From NCBI GenBank assembly GCA_009760855.2, contig WPIO01000039.1, positions 2,097,501-2,159,500 of the forward strand: DNA of 62,000 nt, in the 5' to 3' direction. This DNA is from Cristatella mucedo (taxonomy: Eukaryota > Bryozoa > Phylactolaemata > Cristatellidae). Both the position numbers and the translations under genes were made by a program. This document shows positions 46,606 through 59,615 of this stretch, one piece after another (position 1 is the first letter of the stretch; every line of letters starts with the position of its first letter). A model generated the notes under the pieces. It was not told where the DNA came from and ran no database searches. It saw only the letters and a list, made by a program, of their open reading frames with translations.

Positions 46606-47017
46606 CGAGGGGCCTGAAGCGAAATAAGCTGTGCATCCTGGGCGGAAGGTTGTGCCTTTGTTGCGTTCGCATTCGGTCACTCTCGCACTGCTTCGTAGCT
46701 CACATATGAAAGAAAATTTCATGAAACAGCAAAATGTAAAGTTAAATTTAAGTTGTAAACGTGTTGTTTGAAGATGCTTGAGTTTCCAGCGAAACTCTTC
46801 AAACTTGAAAGTCGAGATTATGCTTCATAATTTGCCGGCACATTGTGCAAAACTTATCAGGGATAAAGACGCGGGCTAACTGTCTGCATGCTTTTAACAC
46901 TAACATATCTTTGGTTGACGCAGACGCTTAGCTCCAGCAAGCTACTCTTTCGTTTCCGATTCAACCTTTTTCAAGTGCAGCAGACATAGTCAATTGTCTC
47001 CACTCAAGCCCTTAGCC

Positions 47018-49005
47018 CAGGGGTGGGCAAACATTTTGACTCGCGGGCCACAATGGTTTCTAAAACTTGACAGAAAAGCTGGGCCAGAATAGGAGAATGG
47101 TGTGTTTGTGTCAACTAATACGAATATTAAATGTAAGAACCATTACATGAAAAGATTTGGCCTTTAACAGGCATCAAAACACCATTGTGCTTAGTTTATT
47201 GCAAAAATTGTTTTGCATATTTATTAATTTAATAACGTAGTAATAACATCTTATTCGGTTTCAGTGGGAGCAGTGTCGTTGGTCTCCTTTTTTATGCAAG
47301 TGCATCAACGTCTGGCGATATATTTGTTGTGGCAATTCTCAAAATATATCCGAGGTGTTGGTCAATTAACTTGGATCTGTGACGGGCTTTGTTGATGTTC
47401 ATGACGCTGAATGTCTGTTCACACACATAGGTTGAGCCTTACAATGTCAGCATCTTCTGTGCCATCCTCCGGAGGTTTTTGGAAAGGTGGCTTACTTAAG
47501 TGAAGCATACAAGTCGTTCAGTTTAAGAGAGTTGAACTTCTCCTTTAATACAGAGTCAGATTGAAGATCTATCAGTTCCAACTGCAGCTCCTGTGGTGCT
47601 GTTTCAGGGTCTTGTGACATAGGATAGGACACCAGCTAAAGTGACTTTTCTATATTTTTTTAAAGTCACAGATACGACGGCAGAATTCTCCGAGCAGGTC
47701 GTCCGGTGATTTGCTGTATTTCTGCGCGTTTCGGGTCGCCTCTTTCTGCATGGCTAGTGTGGGGAAATGAGTGAAAGATTTGTTTTAAATTTTCCTGGAG
47801 AAAATAGTCAGCTTGGATTTGAAGGCCGTAACATTTGTGTAGATTTCGTGCACAAATTGATCGTTTCCCTGTTACTTGGTATTCAGTTCATTCATGTGCG
47901 AAAGTATGTCCACAGCAAACGCAAAGTCACAAAGCCCATTCTTTTCACTTAGCTCGAGAAATTTGTCAGATCTCCATGTTAACTCCAAAAATGTAGTGAC
48001 CTCCTCCTTCAGCCCCCACACGCTTTGAAAGACTTTGCCCAAACTTAGCCAGCGCACAAGTGAGTGGTAAAGTAAGTCCTGGTGATCTGCATTGGTTTCT
48101 TCCAGGAACGCAATAAACTGACGATGCTGAAGTCCCCTTGCTCGTTTGAAGTTAACAGCTTTACGACTGGATTCACGACATGATTGCGATGCAATATAGA
48201 CTTACACAGAACTTCCTGATGAATGATGCAGTGAAAAAAAATAACATCCTGATCAGGATTTTCCTTTTTTACTTTTCCTGCAGTCTTTTAAGCAGCCTAA
48301 CGTTTTCTCAGTTAAATTTGGCGATCCATCCGTGGTGACATTGGATAGTTTACTCCAAGGTAGCTTCATTTTCTCGATGGCAGCAGACACCTGGTTGTAC
48401 AAGTCCTCTCCCCTCGTTTTTCCTTTCATGGACTCGGTCGTTAAAAATTCCTCTCTAAACTGTCGCTAATCCCTCGGATAAAAATTAGGAGCTGAGCAGT
48501 GTCTTTTAAGTCGTTACTTTCATCCAGTGCAGGCGAATAAAACTTAAAGGACTCTGCCTTTTTGTTTAATTTTCTGGCTATATCTTCGTCAATCAGTTCC
48601 ACACGGCGAGTCACAGTTCTGCGTGATAAACTGAATTTTTCAATTTGCCTTTGCTCTCCGGACGCTAGAGACCTGCTGCCTCAAACATGCATTATTTTAA
48701 AAAATCGCCTTAGGAGAAAGGCTTACTGGCCTTTGCTGATTTGAATGCCAGAAAAAACTTGCCTTAGTACTTGACTCTTGAATCGCAGTTTGTCTGTGAA
48801 AAAGGTTTGCTGAGTCAGTAAATTAGCAGGCAATCTCTGAGCTGTAGCCGCCCGTTCTTGTGGAGACTGTTGACTGACGTAGTTAGCATGTTTTGTGGCA
48901 AAATGACTGCTGATGTTGTATTCTTTAAAAACTGGTACAGTTTCTTGGCATATCAGACATCCAGCTGTTGATCGGACTTCATTCGTATCCATTCAATTAA
49001 ATCGC
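47018..49005 (-). pseudogene. hAT transposase pseudogene, GTF2IRD2/Charlie type
   Basis: The minus strand carries, in order: a zinc-finger-like N-terminus (CLICQETVPVFKEYN and HFATKH, about 48,965-48,885); KFSLSRRTVTRRVELIDEDI with FYSPALDESND (about 48,640-48,510), where the first catalytic Asp is expected; DTAQLLIFIRGI; VRWLSLGKVFQSVWGLKEEV (about 48,055); FAFAVDILSHMNELN; and near the end TYVCEQTFSVMNINKARHRS, the hAT C-terminal dimerisation motif. The order matches hAT transposases related to human GTF2IRD2 (Charlie-type). Stops and frame changes between the blocks make it non-functional. At 47,018 the plus strand reads caggggtgggcaaacatttt, a typical terminal inverted repeat. The matching repeat was not seen beyond 49,000, so that end is lost or diverged. 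Confidence 0.85.
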
Positions 49006-49009
49006 CCCT

Positions 49010-51360
49010 GGCGTTTTCTTCGTTAACGCCAGTCAGCGAACGCTCCGTTTGGCATGGAGTACGGCCGGCAGTGCGAGTTTGTCATAATTAAGCACGGAAC
49101 CTCTGGCCTGCTAATGTAGTTAATCGAAGTCTGTCTGCCTATATCAAGGCTTAGACTCTGGGGAGCCTATTTGCACTTGGAGCACGGCGGTCAGCTTCGA
49201 TTCGCTTAACGGCGACAATGGCATCACTCTCAGCCGCCATTGATATCTACATAGCTTGCAAAGAACAATCCATAAGACAATCCCAGCTTTTTGGTAACTT
49301 CTAATCTTTCCCCCTCCGGTGCCCGACTGGGTAGCTTGATTGCCTTCGGGAATCAAAGCGACTGCACTAGAATGAAATTCAAGACCATGCTGCAACAGGC
49401 CTAGGCTTTCATTTCTTTGAGGCTTGCGCTTCTACGATTGGGAAACTCCGAAGGCAAATAGGGCAAGTATAATGGGCCAGTGCATCGAATTGGCAGAGCA
49501 CGCTGCCACAGAGTCCGGGCGATGGCGAAACCATGTATACCATGGGCAAAAGCCACGTGCCGGAGGTGCCCACAAGCGGTACTCCTGCCTTCGCTCAAGC
49601 AGCAGGGCATTTAGAGCGCAATCTAGGATACCGATGAGACGAGTCATGGCAATTAGGAGCTAAAATAGCAGCCGCGATCGCTGCGGTTAGGAGAGCGTCT
49701 TAGGAACTGGGCCAGATAAGCCAATTAACAAGCGTATGCATAGTAAAAAGCTTTCGCAAACATAAGCAGTCGGAAAATAAATATTTGCGTTGCATTCATT
49801 TTCCGTGCTAGCCGGGACGGCAGCTGTCGGTCCCCCGTCGAGTCTGAATGCGTGCGGAGGCCTGCTACTAGAATCCTTGACGCTCAACTCGACGGCTCAG
49901 CGCAGCTCGAGCTCTACGAACTTGCGGAGCGCAAGAACGAAAGGGCGACGCCGAAGAGATACTGTGCGTAATAATTGGGTAGAGACTGAGACTTGCGATT
50001 ACCCCATAAACGCTGTATGTACTGAAGCCGACAAGCGCCCATACACCTTACAAGCAAGAGCCTAATTAGCTAGTGATGCCCAGCCACTGCTGACTTTTTG
50101 TCAAACCTGAAGTTCGCTTCGTACTGGTGCGTTAGAAAGACAGAATCTATGCATAACATATATAGATGATGAAAGATTGGCTGCCGCAACAGATTCCGCG
50201 GACAAGTGAGAGCAGACTGGTCGGAAATAGCTGGTAAATAAATATGGATGAACCTTGGATGGCGATTAAAGTAATATGTGACAATTAACGCATACAAATT
50301 CCCCTGCTTTAGATACAACAACCATCAGTAGGCAAACGGGCTTGCAATGACTTAAACTGTAATCTATACTTGACTATGCGTCCTAATTCTCACCAGGTCT
50401 CACACATGTGCTATTATAGCCAACCAAATCCCAAAAGCTGAAATTGTTTAGTGAATTTAAATACTTCTAAAATTGAAAGTTTGGATTTAAACCGGAATTT
50501 GTGATAGACATTGTCAAAGAAATATTTTAGGGTAACACGTTGTTTAATATAACGAGGATGAATAAATCTCAAGGTGTTGCCCATTTTGATTTATTTCTCA
50601 AAGTCTAAAAAGTTTGTGCAATTTTATTTATCAGAACACTATTTTATGCATATTTTTCTCAGATATATTTTAGCCTAGAAATGAATATCTGATACTCACC
50701 TTTCGGTATCTTTGACCTCGTGTAATATACCACCTCTTTTTTAATTAAGTACGTGATGACCCACTCATCATTAACTTGACATCCGTTGTTAAGTTTTCAT
50801 TAATTCTGTTATTACCTTAGATAAATATATTAATTTTGATATTAATTGAAGACATTTATTTTCTTGAGTATAATAATTGTGCTTAGTAGGTGGAGGGTAA
50901 AGTGTTTTGTTTGGTTTTTAAATTGCTACCTTATACAAAGAGTGGTGTGGTGAGAACGCCGCACCATGCAATTATTTTGGAAATTAAAGATTTTTTCTTA
51001 GGTCAAAAAATTTGACTTGCATTCTTTTATTGTGCAGATTTTTTAATTAAATTTATTTTGGTTTTTTGATGTCTTCTGGAGCTAAACTTCTATTAAGCTG
51101 TAGGTCTGAAAGTATGAGCAGCTAGCTCGTAATATTCTCAGGGTTGGATAAAACAAAATCTCAGCTTTCTCGTAAGGGCAAGCCATTTTACACAGACGTT
51201 TGAAAGTATCATCAGTTGCTATTCAGCCTCGAAATTGAGGTGTAGCAAGTCAGCAAAGCGATTTCTTTAGGAGAGCTTGACTGCTCCATACAGAAATATG
51301 GTGCACTTATATTCCTGTAGGCATACAGGGTATTCATAGTGCTACGTAAAGATGGTAATA
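49010..51360. other. Unassigned stretch
   Basis: Includes an AT-rich part (50,400-51,100) and short frames at 49.4-50.1 kb. No gene or element end was recognised. Confidence 0.35.
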
Positions 51361-51367
51361 ACACGTC

Positions 51368-51435
51368 GTCTGAATAGCGTCCTAAGAGAACTTAATCTCC
51401 GTACAGGCACTTTTCAAGTGGCTGCAAGAGAATCA
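51368..51435 (-). mobile_element. Degenerate LINE family A tail
   Basis: The reverse complement gives gcctgtacggagattaagtt then ctcttaggacgctattc, a diverged form of the terminal motif. Confidence 0.5.
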
Positions 51436-51714
51436 ATACCCTAGGGTGGTTTAGTGCACGGTATTAAATGAGCAAAGGCAAACCACTAAGATGCTTAGCC
51501 AATCACGCCATAGCAAAGATGAAAACACTCATGATTAATTGCTAGTAAGAGCTCTGGCAATTAACGCGAACTGCATGAATCATGCTTGGGTACCCACCCA
51601 AAGCACGCCTGAACAAAAACAGATAAGTTCACTGGGATAAAGGGAAATCTGACCGAAACAGTTGCGCCTTTAGATGAGACTTAAAATATGCAAGGTCATT
51701 GAAAAAAGTGACAG

Positions 51715-51860
51715 TAGCCAGCCTGGGTCTTCGCCCAGAGGTAAGGTTCCCACTGTTCACGACTCAGGTCGTGGGTTAGAGTCCACCAGGAGGCGAACCT
51801 TAATTACTCACTGTAAGCGAGGGTGATAGCCATTAAGTTCTCCTGCCACTATATACAAGA
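51715..51860 (+). mobile_element. tRNA-derived SINE
   Basis: A tRNA-like head has gttcacgactcaggtcgtgg followed by a B-box-like gggttagagtcc (51,773-51,784). The tail gagggtgatagccattaagt, tctcctgccactatatacaa matches the ends of the SINEs at 19,800 and 45,205 in diverged form. Confidence 0.65.
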
Positions 51861-51864
51861 GATT

Positions 51865-52420
51865 GTTGAATCACTAACTGAAAGCGAGTTGCAGGCATTC
51901 AGTGCATACGAGCTGAAGGCTCGATTACCGAAAGATTTCAAGGTAATGAAGAGTTGGCGAGATAATCATACGTTGAGGAGTGGGTGGTGCGTGAGCGGAC
52001 TGGAGGCCCAGGTAGGTCGCACAGGTATGCTGATGCTAGCGAGTTAAATGACCTGTTAGCCTAAGTGCAGATCTTGGAATCGATTCGATGCTTGACAGGG
52101 CGCCAGTGAACCTTTGACAGAAGTATGGTGTTTAGGTCGCTATGCTATTGATTACGGACCTACCGATGTGCTGCTGAGTTGTGCACCAGTTGTAGGCGAT
52201 TGAAAGAACGGGCCGGAGTTTGACGCGCGCAATTGGCTCACAAGTACGATAAGGCAGTTGATGCATCAGACAATAATCTCAGTCACATGCACGTGAATCC
52301 GAGAAAGTGTTGCGTTGACTAACTTTTTGCTGTCACGAGTCATTCCTAAAAGTACCCTGACTTTTGCCAAGCCTAAGCAAAATGAAGATTACACTGCTGC
52401 TGCTTAGGTTAACAGCATAA
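51865..52420 (-). mobile_element. Degenerate L2-like C-terminal fragment
   Basis: The minus strand gives, across stops and frame changes, LQLVHNSAAH, a VHWRPVKHRIDSKI segment, SFNSLASAYLCDL and FGNRAFSSYAL. These appear in the order of the family A C-terminal region, but diverged enough to be another subfamily. It abuts the SINE at 51,860. Confidence 0.55.
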
Positions 52421-52429
52421 AAAATAGTC

Positions 52430-54195
52430 TGATAGGCTTTTTATCTAGACCTTGAAGAACAAGCTGCACTTGCACGTGACTTAGTTTCTTGACAGATTCG
52501 TAAATAGGGTTTCTGTCAAGGTGGGGCTAAACCTTGGCCTTGAGTGTTCGTACCTGGGAGTGTGGCCTCACGTTGCCCATTTTCAGTGTCTGCTAGCTTT
52601 GGCAAGCCTACATCACATCCGCTTCCCTCCGAAGCAAATGACTCAATATTTACCGAAGCGGCTTATTGGCTGCATGCTACAAATACTACCGATACTGTTT
52701 CCTTCTTTTAACCACGCTAACCTACGAACAATTAACTAAAATTGATTGGCACGGCACAAGTAATTCCCGATAATCTCTTGTGGACATTGTCCAGCGTCAG
52801 TTCAATGCTGTAGCCGGTGACACTTCTTCTGGGGGCTTGTGCAGCCTGAGGCTATGCGTCGTTCTTTTGGACCGCACAGCGGAATGTGGCTAGTTCAACC
52901 CGGAGCAACCCAGGTGAACCGCGAACACGGCTTGCTACGGTTTGCTTCGGATGGTAGCTCTTGCACAGCCAGTTATCAAGCTGATCTTAAAAGCAAATTG
53001 TTAGCAAATCTATAGCCGGAAGTCTCCAGAAAGGTTTTGATACCGAAACTGACTGAGCACTGGTGCCTTCCGCGACGCCAAAGTAATTGCCTTTTCTAAA
53101 GTTTTGGCATAAGCTTAACCCCGATAAAAAGCCCGAATTCGCCAGCAGAATGAGGGCCGCCTTAAATAGCCTCCACCTCCGACTCTAATAGCCGACGCCT
53201 CATTTTATTTCAAATAGCCCGACGCTCCGCACAGGGCGCACGTCAACGGAAGCCATTTCAGGCCCCCTAGGTTAAAAAGACTTGTTCAATTCTATTTACA
53301 AAGCCTGCAGCCGTGTCCGAAGTCACCATTTCAGGCAGATTTCCGTAGCATCGTCAAAAAAAAAGACTCGCCCTCCTAAATAAACGCTTTGTGGCTGGCG
53401 GCACGCCGCCGAAGGCGGGCGGCCCGTCCGAAAGGACTCTCTTCAGCGGCGCGCTCCGACAGTAAGTGTTCGGAGCTGCGCGTGGAAGAAGCGCCGCCCT
53501 GAAAGCGCTCTCGCCGCCGCGGTCGTCTTAAGACACTTCGAGAATGAAACTTGTACGCGCCCAACCCCCATTTTTGAGGGCTGCCCTCAAGCTTCCGCTG
53601 GCAGCGCGGCTGGCTCTCGGTCGCCTTCGCAGCTAGACTCGTCGATTGTCAAGTAGATCGCGTCTTTAGATCCTCTGAAAGGGTTCTCCTTCCTCCAAAA
53701 AAAGAGCGGCGACCTCAGCCGCCTCCCCCCCCCCACCCCCACCCGCAGAAACAGTTCAATGGCCACTACGGAGGGGCCGCTGGTCGATCGGGCGGGGGCG
53801 GGAGGCGACGGGCCCAGCTGCGCGCCTGCAGCGTTTCACTTTGGGCTCTCCCCTCGCGACAATGCCGCGACGCTCCCGATGCAAAGCAAGTTGACAATGC
53901 CCCGACAATGCCCCGACGCAAGCCGACAAGCCAAGGATTGGGCAGTGACGAAGCAGCAGCAGCATAAATGGCACTTCGCTGTCAGCCGTCAGTCATTTCA
54001 AGACCGTTAAACTGCGGCACCATCGGCGGCTTTGCAGCGCGAGCGACTTAAGCCGCGCAGCCACGCCACTTCACGATGTGACGCGGTCCTCCCTTGACCC
54101 AGCTCACGCCTGCTTGCTCTTCCTAAGCCTGCAGCCCTGCTATAATCCGGTTTGCTCCAATCTCGGGGCGCGTCAAAGACAGCTCAGTGCTAAAC
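52430..54195. other. Unassigned stretch, GC-rich from about 53.3 kb
   Basis: CpG frequency rises at 53,380-54,150, with a C-run near 53,730 and small direct repeats (gacaatgccccgacaatgcc, 53,895-53,915). No exon can be assigned. Confidence 0.3.
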
Positions 54196-54203
54196 GCCTT
54201 TCC

Positions 54204-54848
54204 CTAATCCTCAACTAGCTGTATCATCAACGCATTCATCGTATCCGCCAGCACAACAACAAAATTGACGAGCGGATTCAAAACTCCAACGACTGCTCGT
54301 ACGCTTTCCAAATGACGTAAGCCACGATTGCAGGCCTCGGGGCGGCCTCGAGGCGTGTCGCCGCTGTAGGTAGCTTGCAGTACTGCACGAAAATGGAGAA
54401 TGCTTTTACGTAAAAGTGCTAGAAAGCTGCCAGGACTGGCAGGTTCTCCAAAGTGCCGCCAAGGTCTGTGACTTGGACGAGTTCCCGGCGACGATGTCCA
54501 GAAATCTATCTCCTGTGCAACCCCACAAAAGAGGAGGAAGATTAATTCCAGCAGATGAACGTGCGGCACGACATTGGATTGGTAGTTGATGGCTGTAGCT
54601 TCGACAAGAAGCTCTAAGCCCAACACCGTGACGGAAAGCGTAATACTGAACAACGATGAAGTTGACTGGCACAACGGAACTCGCAAACCCACTGCTTGCG
54701 CGAGACATCCGTTGCTCACCTGTCTGGTTAGGTCAAATGTAATGTCTGGCTTAGGATTTAAAAAATAGTCAGAAAGAGGAAATGTACCCAGTCGGAGAGT
54801 GCGGCGATATGACCTGCTGCTATTGACATCTTCCGCGAAACACTCCAT
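54204..54848 (-). CDS. Hypothetical membrane protein, single open frame
   Basis: A 214-codon minus-strand frame is open from an ATG to a stop. I see three hydrophobic stretches: around residues 64-84 (LFSITLSVTVLGLELLVEA), 95-114 (HLLELIFLLFCGVAQ) and 183-205 (AVVGVLNPLVNFVVVLADTM). The end reads NALMIQLVED. I do not recognise the family. The length in moderately GC-rich DNA is somewhat more than expected by chance but not conclusive. It lies next to a GC-rich block (53.4-54.2 kb). It could be an exon of a multi-pass receptor-like protein, a decayed copy, or chance. Confidence 0.3.
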   Translation of the reverse strand: MECFAEDVNSSRSYRRTLRLGTFPLSDYFLNPKPDITFDLTRQVSNGCLAQAVGLRVPLCQSTSSLFSITLSVTVLGLELLVEATAINYQSNVVPHVHLLELIFLLFCGVAQEIDFWTSSPGTRPSHRPWRHFGEPASPGSFLALLRKSILHFRAVLQATYSGDTPRGRPEACNRGLRHLESVRAVVGVLNPLVNFVVVLADTMNALMIQLVED

Positions 54849-54849
54849 T

Positions 54850-56085
<1,236 letters not shown>

Positions 56086-56089
56086 GTCT

Positions 56090-56450
56090 GTCTTGCGGCA
56101 AGACCCGCAAAAATACACGTCGGCGGGGAAAAACCGGCAAGGTGTTCATGCTGGTGGGGACCCAAAAATAAGTAAAAGTTTTAGCTTAAAGTCAGAGAGC
56201 TAATGACTCATGAACTCTCCGGTTGCTCATCGACTGAAATTCAGACATAGCTTATAGTAAGTAGCCGTCGGAGGGGGCGTAAGAATGTGGGACGGCCTAG
56301 GCCGCTACCCGCTGATCTGGGGCAAGTGCTTCCCCCTCTGGCTCCGAAACCGTAAAGGCTACTGCCGCTGGTGATGAACATGACTCCAAGGCTAGTCCCG
56401 AATCACCCGAGTGTCTCCTTTGCGAAAGGGCTGCTTCGGCTTCCGGTTGA
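56090..56450. other. Non-LINE segment between two LINE B parts
   Basis: Roughly 360 bp without family B similarity separates two B fragments in the same orientation. It could be an insertion or unrelated sequence. It starts with ggtccagtggcagagcgaga, vaguely tRNA-like, but I found no B box. Confidence 0.35.
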
Positions 56451-56454
56451 TCGG

Positions 56455-56940
56455 CGGCTACAGAGTAAAGTTCTTAAGCTCACCCGCAAGATCCGCCGTG
56501 GCTTTGCCTCTGCCGTACCACTTTCAGTGTCCTCGTGCCCTCAGATCCTCTATTAAAAACAAATTAGCTATTCTATGTATAGATTTATACACCGCCGGTG
56601 ACCAAATCTCGGGCTCACAATGTCCGAGACTGTGCAGCTCATGTCCAGAATTCTTAAGCAATGCCCTCTTATTCCCGACGACGACTGTGGTACATCCTTT
56701 CCAGCTACCCAGATCTGCTATTTAATTGCCGCTCACTTTCACTACCCTTCTGACTCAGCTATGCTCCTCGCTTTCTCTTTGTTGCATGAGATAAAGTCTG
56801 TTGGCTACCGCATTCTCACTGGAAGTTGCTCAGGCTTTGAGTGCGCTATAGAATTCTGCGAAACGCTCACTTTTTCTTTGTGACTTTTTGGTGTTATAGG
56901 CGGAGATACGTGACTTTGCATTACATTAAAAACAAAGGGC
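56455..56940 (+). mobile_element. LINE family B 3' fragment
   Basis: The plus strand continues the B order: gtaaagttcttaagctcacc, cctcgtgccctcagatcctc, gcatgagataaagtctgttg and gctttgagtgcgctatagaa. It probably belongs to the same copy as 55,450-56,085. Confidence 0.7.
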
Positions 56941-56944
56941 GAGG

Positions 56945-57340
56945 ACCAGAGCAGTTGAAATGCAAAACGAACGGTTGCCACATCCTCAAAAAGTAACTCG
57001 CTGTAGTTTAATTTTAAAAATTAATGTCCCAATTTTCACTAATCCTGATGAATACAAACTCCTTGAACTGGTTGGCACGGCTTGTAAGAAAGCGCACTGC
57101 ACGCCGAAATATACGCGGAATGCACACCTGAGCCACTCGTCAATCCACGAGCTGCTGATGGACTAACGACTTCAATGTAACGATGCACAAAGCTTTTTCT
57201 GAACAATTGAGACATTCCTCCGATGGATAATTGACGTTTGGTGATACATTTTACAAGCTGACATCACGTTTTTGAACATCCGACCACAACTTGTAGCTGC
57301 CTGGAATTTTTTTTATTGAATATGCTGCCATATCGGCAAT
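56945..57340. other. Unassigned stretch
   Basis: No feature recognised. Confidence 0.35.
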
Positions 57341-57344
57341 TTAG

Positions 57345-57640
57345 TTAATATACCTCCCTCTGCGATTCCACGAAGCTACAAGGACAAAGTGTGTCATACT
57401 TAGGAGTTCTCTCTTGTGCACTAAAACCTAAAAATAATAATACAGTTGATAGGGCGCCCTCGGAGAATTCAATATCTTTCTAGGCACTTTACATTTTCTG
57501 CCTGCAAAGAAAGCACGATCGAATGGTTTAAGTGCTAGCATGCTCAATGACAACAAGCTTGTGCTTGAACATGGTTAGGGGTGACATGCACAGGGTCAAC
57601 ATACGAAGCCTAAGCTGCTTTTGGTGCCTATAGCAGTCGA
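57345..57640 (-). mobile_element. LINE family B 3' end interrupted by a LINE A insertion
   Basis: The B 3' end reads on the minus strand in two parts, 57,345-57,431 and 57,606-57,640. The gap between them is filled by LINE A sequence. The parts match consecutive positions of other B copies (cactcacagcctaagcggct). Confidence 0.7.
57432..57605 (-). mobile_element. LINE family A 3' end inserted in LINE B
   Basis: The minus strand reads the A 3' UTR (tgtcacccctaaccatg), the gtaaagtgcctagaaagata tail and an ATT-like end. It is flanked by aaacctaa (57,424-57,431) and aagcctaa (57,606-57,613), an 8-bp target-site duplication with one mismatch. Confidence 0.75.
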
Positions 57641-57644
57641 GACA

Positions 57645-58395
57645 CCTCTTGCTGTTATTCCAACGTCATATTTAGTGGAAATTGCGTTTAGTGCGGTCAT
57701 TTAGCAAGACTTGAAACGCAGAAATTGTCCTCTGATCATTGCAAGTAGTTATTAAAGACGTCTTATGACTTACTTTAAACCGGTCATTGGGATGCCGGCA
57801 CCAATTCATTTTTTCACACACACGTGGCGTTGGGCATCTGGTTAGCAGTGGCAAGTCCTATTCATATGATTCCAAAGCTGTCTGGTCGACTATTATCAGA
57901 CTCGGTAAGGCTATGAGTTTTCTATTCATTAATTTGACAGTGAGAATAATTAGCTTTCATTTTGTTTTGGCGATGACCGTAGTTAATCGTGAAAGCAGCA
58001 TCTGTATGACTAATGCGCGTGGTTAGATAATATGCTATGGTAGTTTGAGCTAGGGATTTCCCAGTGGAACAGAGAGGTCGACATATCGAAAACAGTTCGG
58101 GGGTCGCCATCTCTCCAATAACAAAATGCTTTCCGAACTGTGCCCAACTGTTAAGTCCTAATGATTAATACTACTGCAACCCACTCCAAACAATGGAGGC
58201 ATGCTTCCATCGTTGATTGGCACTGCATCTGCTTATCGTATCGCCAATAGTGTACTACCAGCCGCTAAACACCGACTCTTTCCCTTACGACTGACTTGCG
58301 GAGGCGTAGAAGTGCACCGGCGTGCGACGCAAACTAATTCGGGATATTTCCGGTAGCTCGATCCGCCCCCATCCCCACGACAGTTCCATTTCGTT
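57645..58395. other. Unassigned stretch
   Basis: Nothing recognised before the CpG-rich block. Confidence 0.35.
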
Positions 58396-58479
58396 TAATT
58401 GTTCCAACCGCACGCTGGCGGAGCTGGTTTTGTTTCAGCCAGCATAGTCAGCTTACTTCTCTCCCTCTATCTCACTCTC

Positions 58480-58580
58480 TTGGTGCTTTACTTTGTAAGA
58501 ATGAGTTTAGGCAAAAGCTTTTATCGGCTCGCATCAGCTGCCTTTGTCGGCGCTGGACTTCGGGGCGATCCCTTCCGGCC
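58480..58580 (+). other. Candidate 5' exon ending at a perfect donor
   Basis: A perfect GTAAGT follows cccttccggcc at 58,581. A short open frame from ATG at 58,501 (MSLGKSFYRLASAAFVGAGL) runs to the donor. It does not join in frame with the next candidate exon, so it would be a 5' UTR exon with an upstream ORF. The 5' limit is a guess. Confidence 0.3.
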
Positions 58581-59534
58581 GTAAGTGTGGCCCGCCGGTC
58601 TTTGGCATCCGCCCCCGTCTCCTTTACCTCGCGACCGCGCTCTGGTAAAGCGACGCTCCGTAGCCGCTCGTCCACGCTCTCGGCCCGCGCAGTCGCCTCC
58701 GCGCAGTCGCCTACCTGGCGTTTCTTACGCATCGTCGATGAGCGATTGATTAGCTGCGGCCCGAGTCTCCTGAGATCGACTGGGTGGCTGCTGCTCAGCT
58801 TTGCTGCTCCCTTGGCGGCTCGGGTAGCAGCTGGCTCGCCCGCTTTTGCGCCAGCATTAGACGCGGCGCAGCGTCGCGCTCCTGCTGTTAAAAGAGTGCG
58901 GCTTTCGCGAACTCGACACGGTGGGTCGGTCGCCTCCTCTACCCCATCACGCGTGCATGCCGACCTCTGGCGGCTGATTCATCCGCGCGACCCCGCCGCC
59001 GCCGCCGCCGCTGCCAGCGCAGCGCCAGCTCCGTCAGACCCGCAGGCAGACGGATGCTGCAGAGCTGGGTAACGCTGCTCCTCCTCGCTGGTGCTGCTCT
59101 CTCCCCCGCCCAGCCTTCGTTTCTGGCAATTCAACCCCTCCCCCCTAGGGCAGTAGTGTGAGAGCGAAGTCGCCTGCCAGTAGCCGGTCCAGTCCGTTCG
59201 CGCGACTTCGCACGACGATGCCCGTTTGCTAGCCGTTTGGGTGGGTGAGCGCTGGAGTCTGCGTAGCGCGGCGGCAGCTACCGAGCGCAGTGCATTTGTC
59301 GGCGCCCCGCCGCATCGCGCGCTCGTCGTCGTCGTTTCGGCCTCGCTGCAACTAGCTCTGCACGACCTCGAGCGAAGCGGCTTCCTTGCCACATCCGGCC
59401 CCGGTCCCCTTCACGCCCGAGCAGTCAGTTGGCCGCCTTTCAATTCGCTCGTAGCTGCCACTTAAGCTTTAGCGTCTGCTGTCGTCGCCGGTACCGGGGT
59501 CGTGTGCTGGAATCTCAGCCCTGCCTTTTCGCAG

Positions 59535-59615
59535 ATGCTCATCGGACAGCGAAAGATAAGCACGGTCAGCTTCGAGCTCACTGCCGACGGCATTCCTCAC
59601 ATTTACACGAACGAG
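59535..59615 (+). CDS. Candidate first coding exon of an unknown gene
   Basis: A strong acceptor (ccctgccttttcgcag) is followed at once by ATG. An 81-bp open segment then ends at a consensus donor (acgag|gtaagc). The 27 codons read MLIGQRKISTVSFELTADGI and continue through PHIYTNE, in phase 0. I do not recognise the peptide. Its position inside a CpG-rich block, with a perfect donor 950 bp upstream, suggests a gene with a non-coding first exon whose remaining exons lie mostly beyond this window. A stretch at 61,085-61,189 preceded by ttctttcag is a possible later exon, but its phase does not fit directly. Confidence 0.4.
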
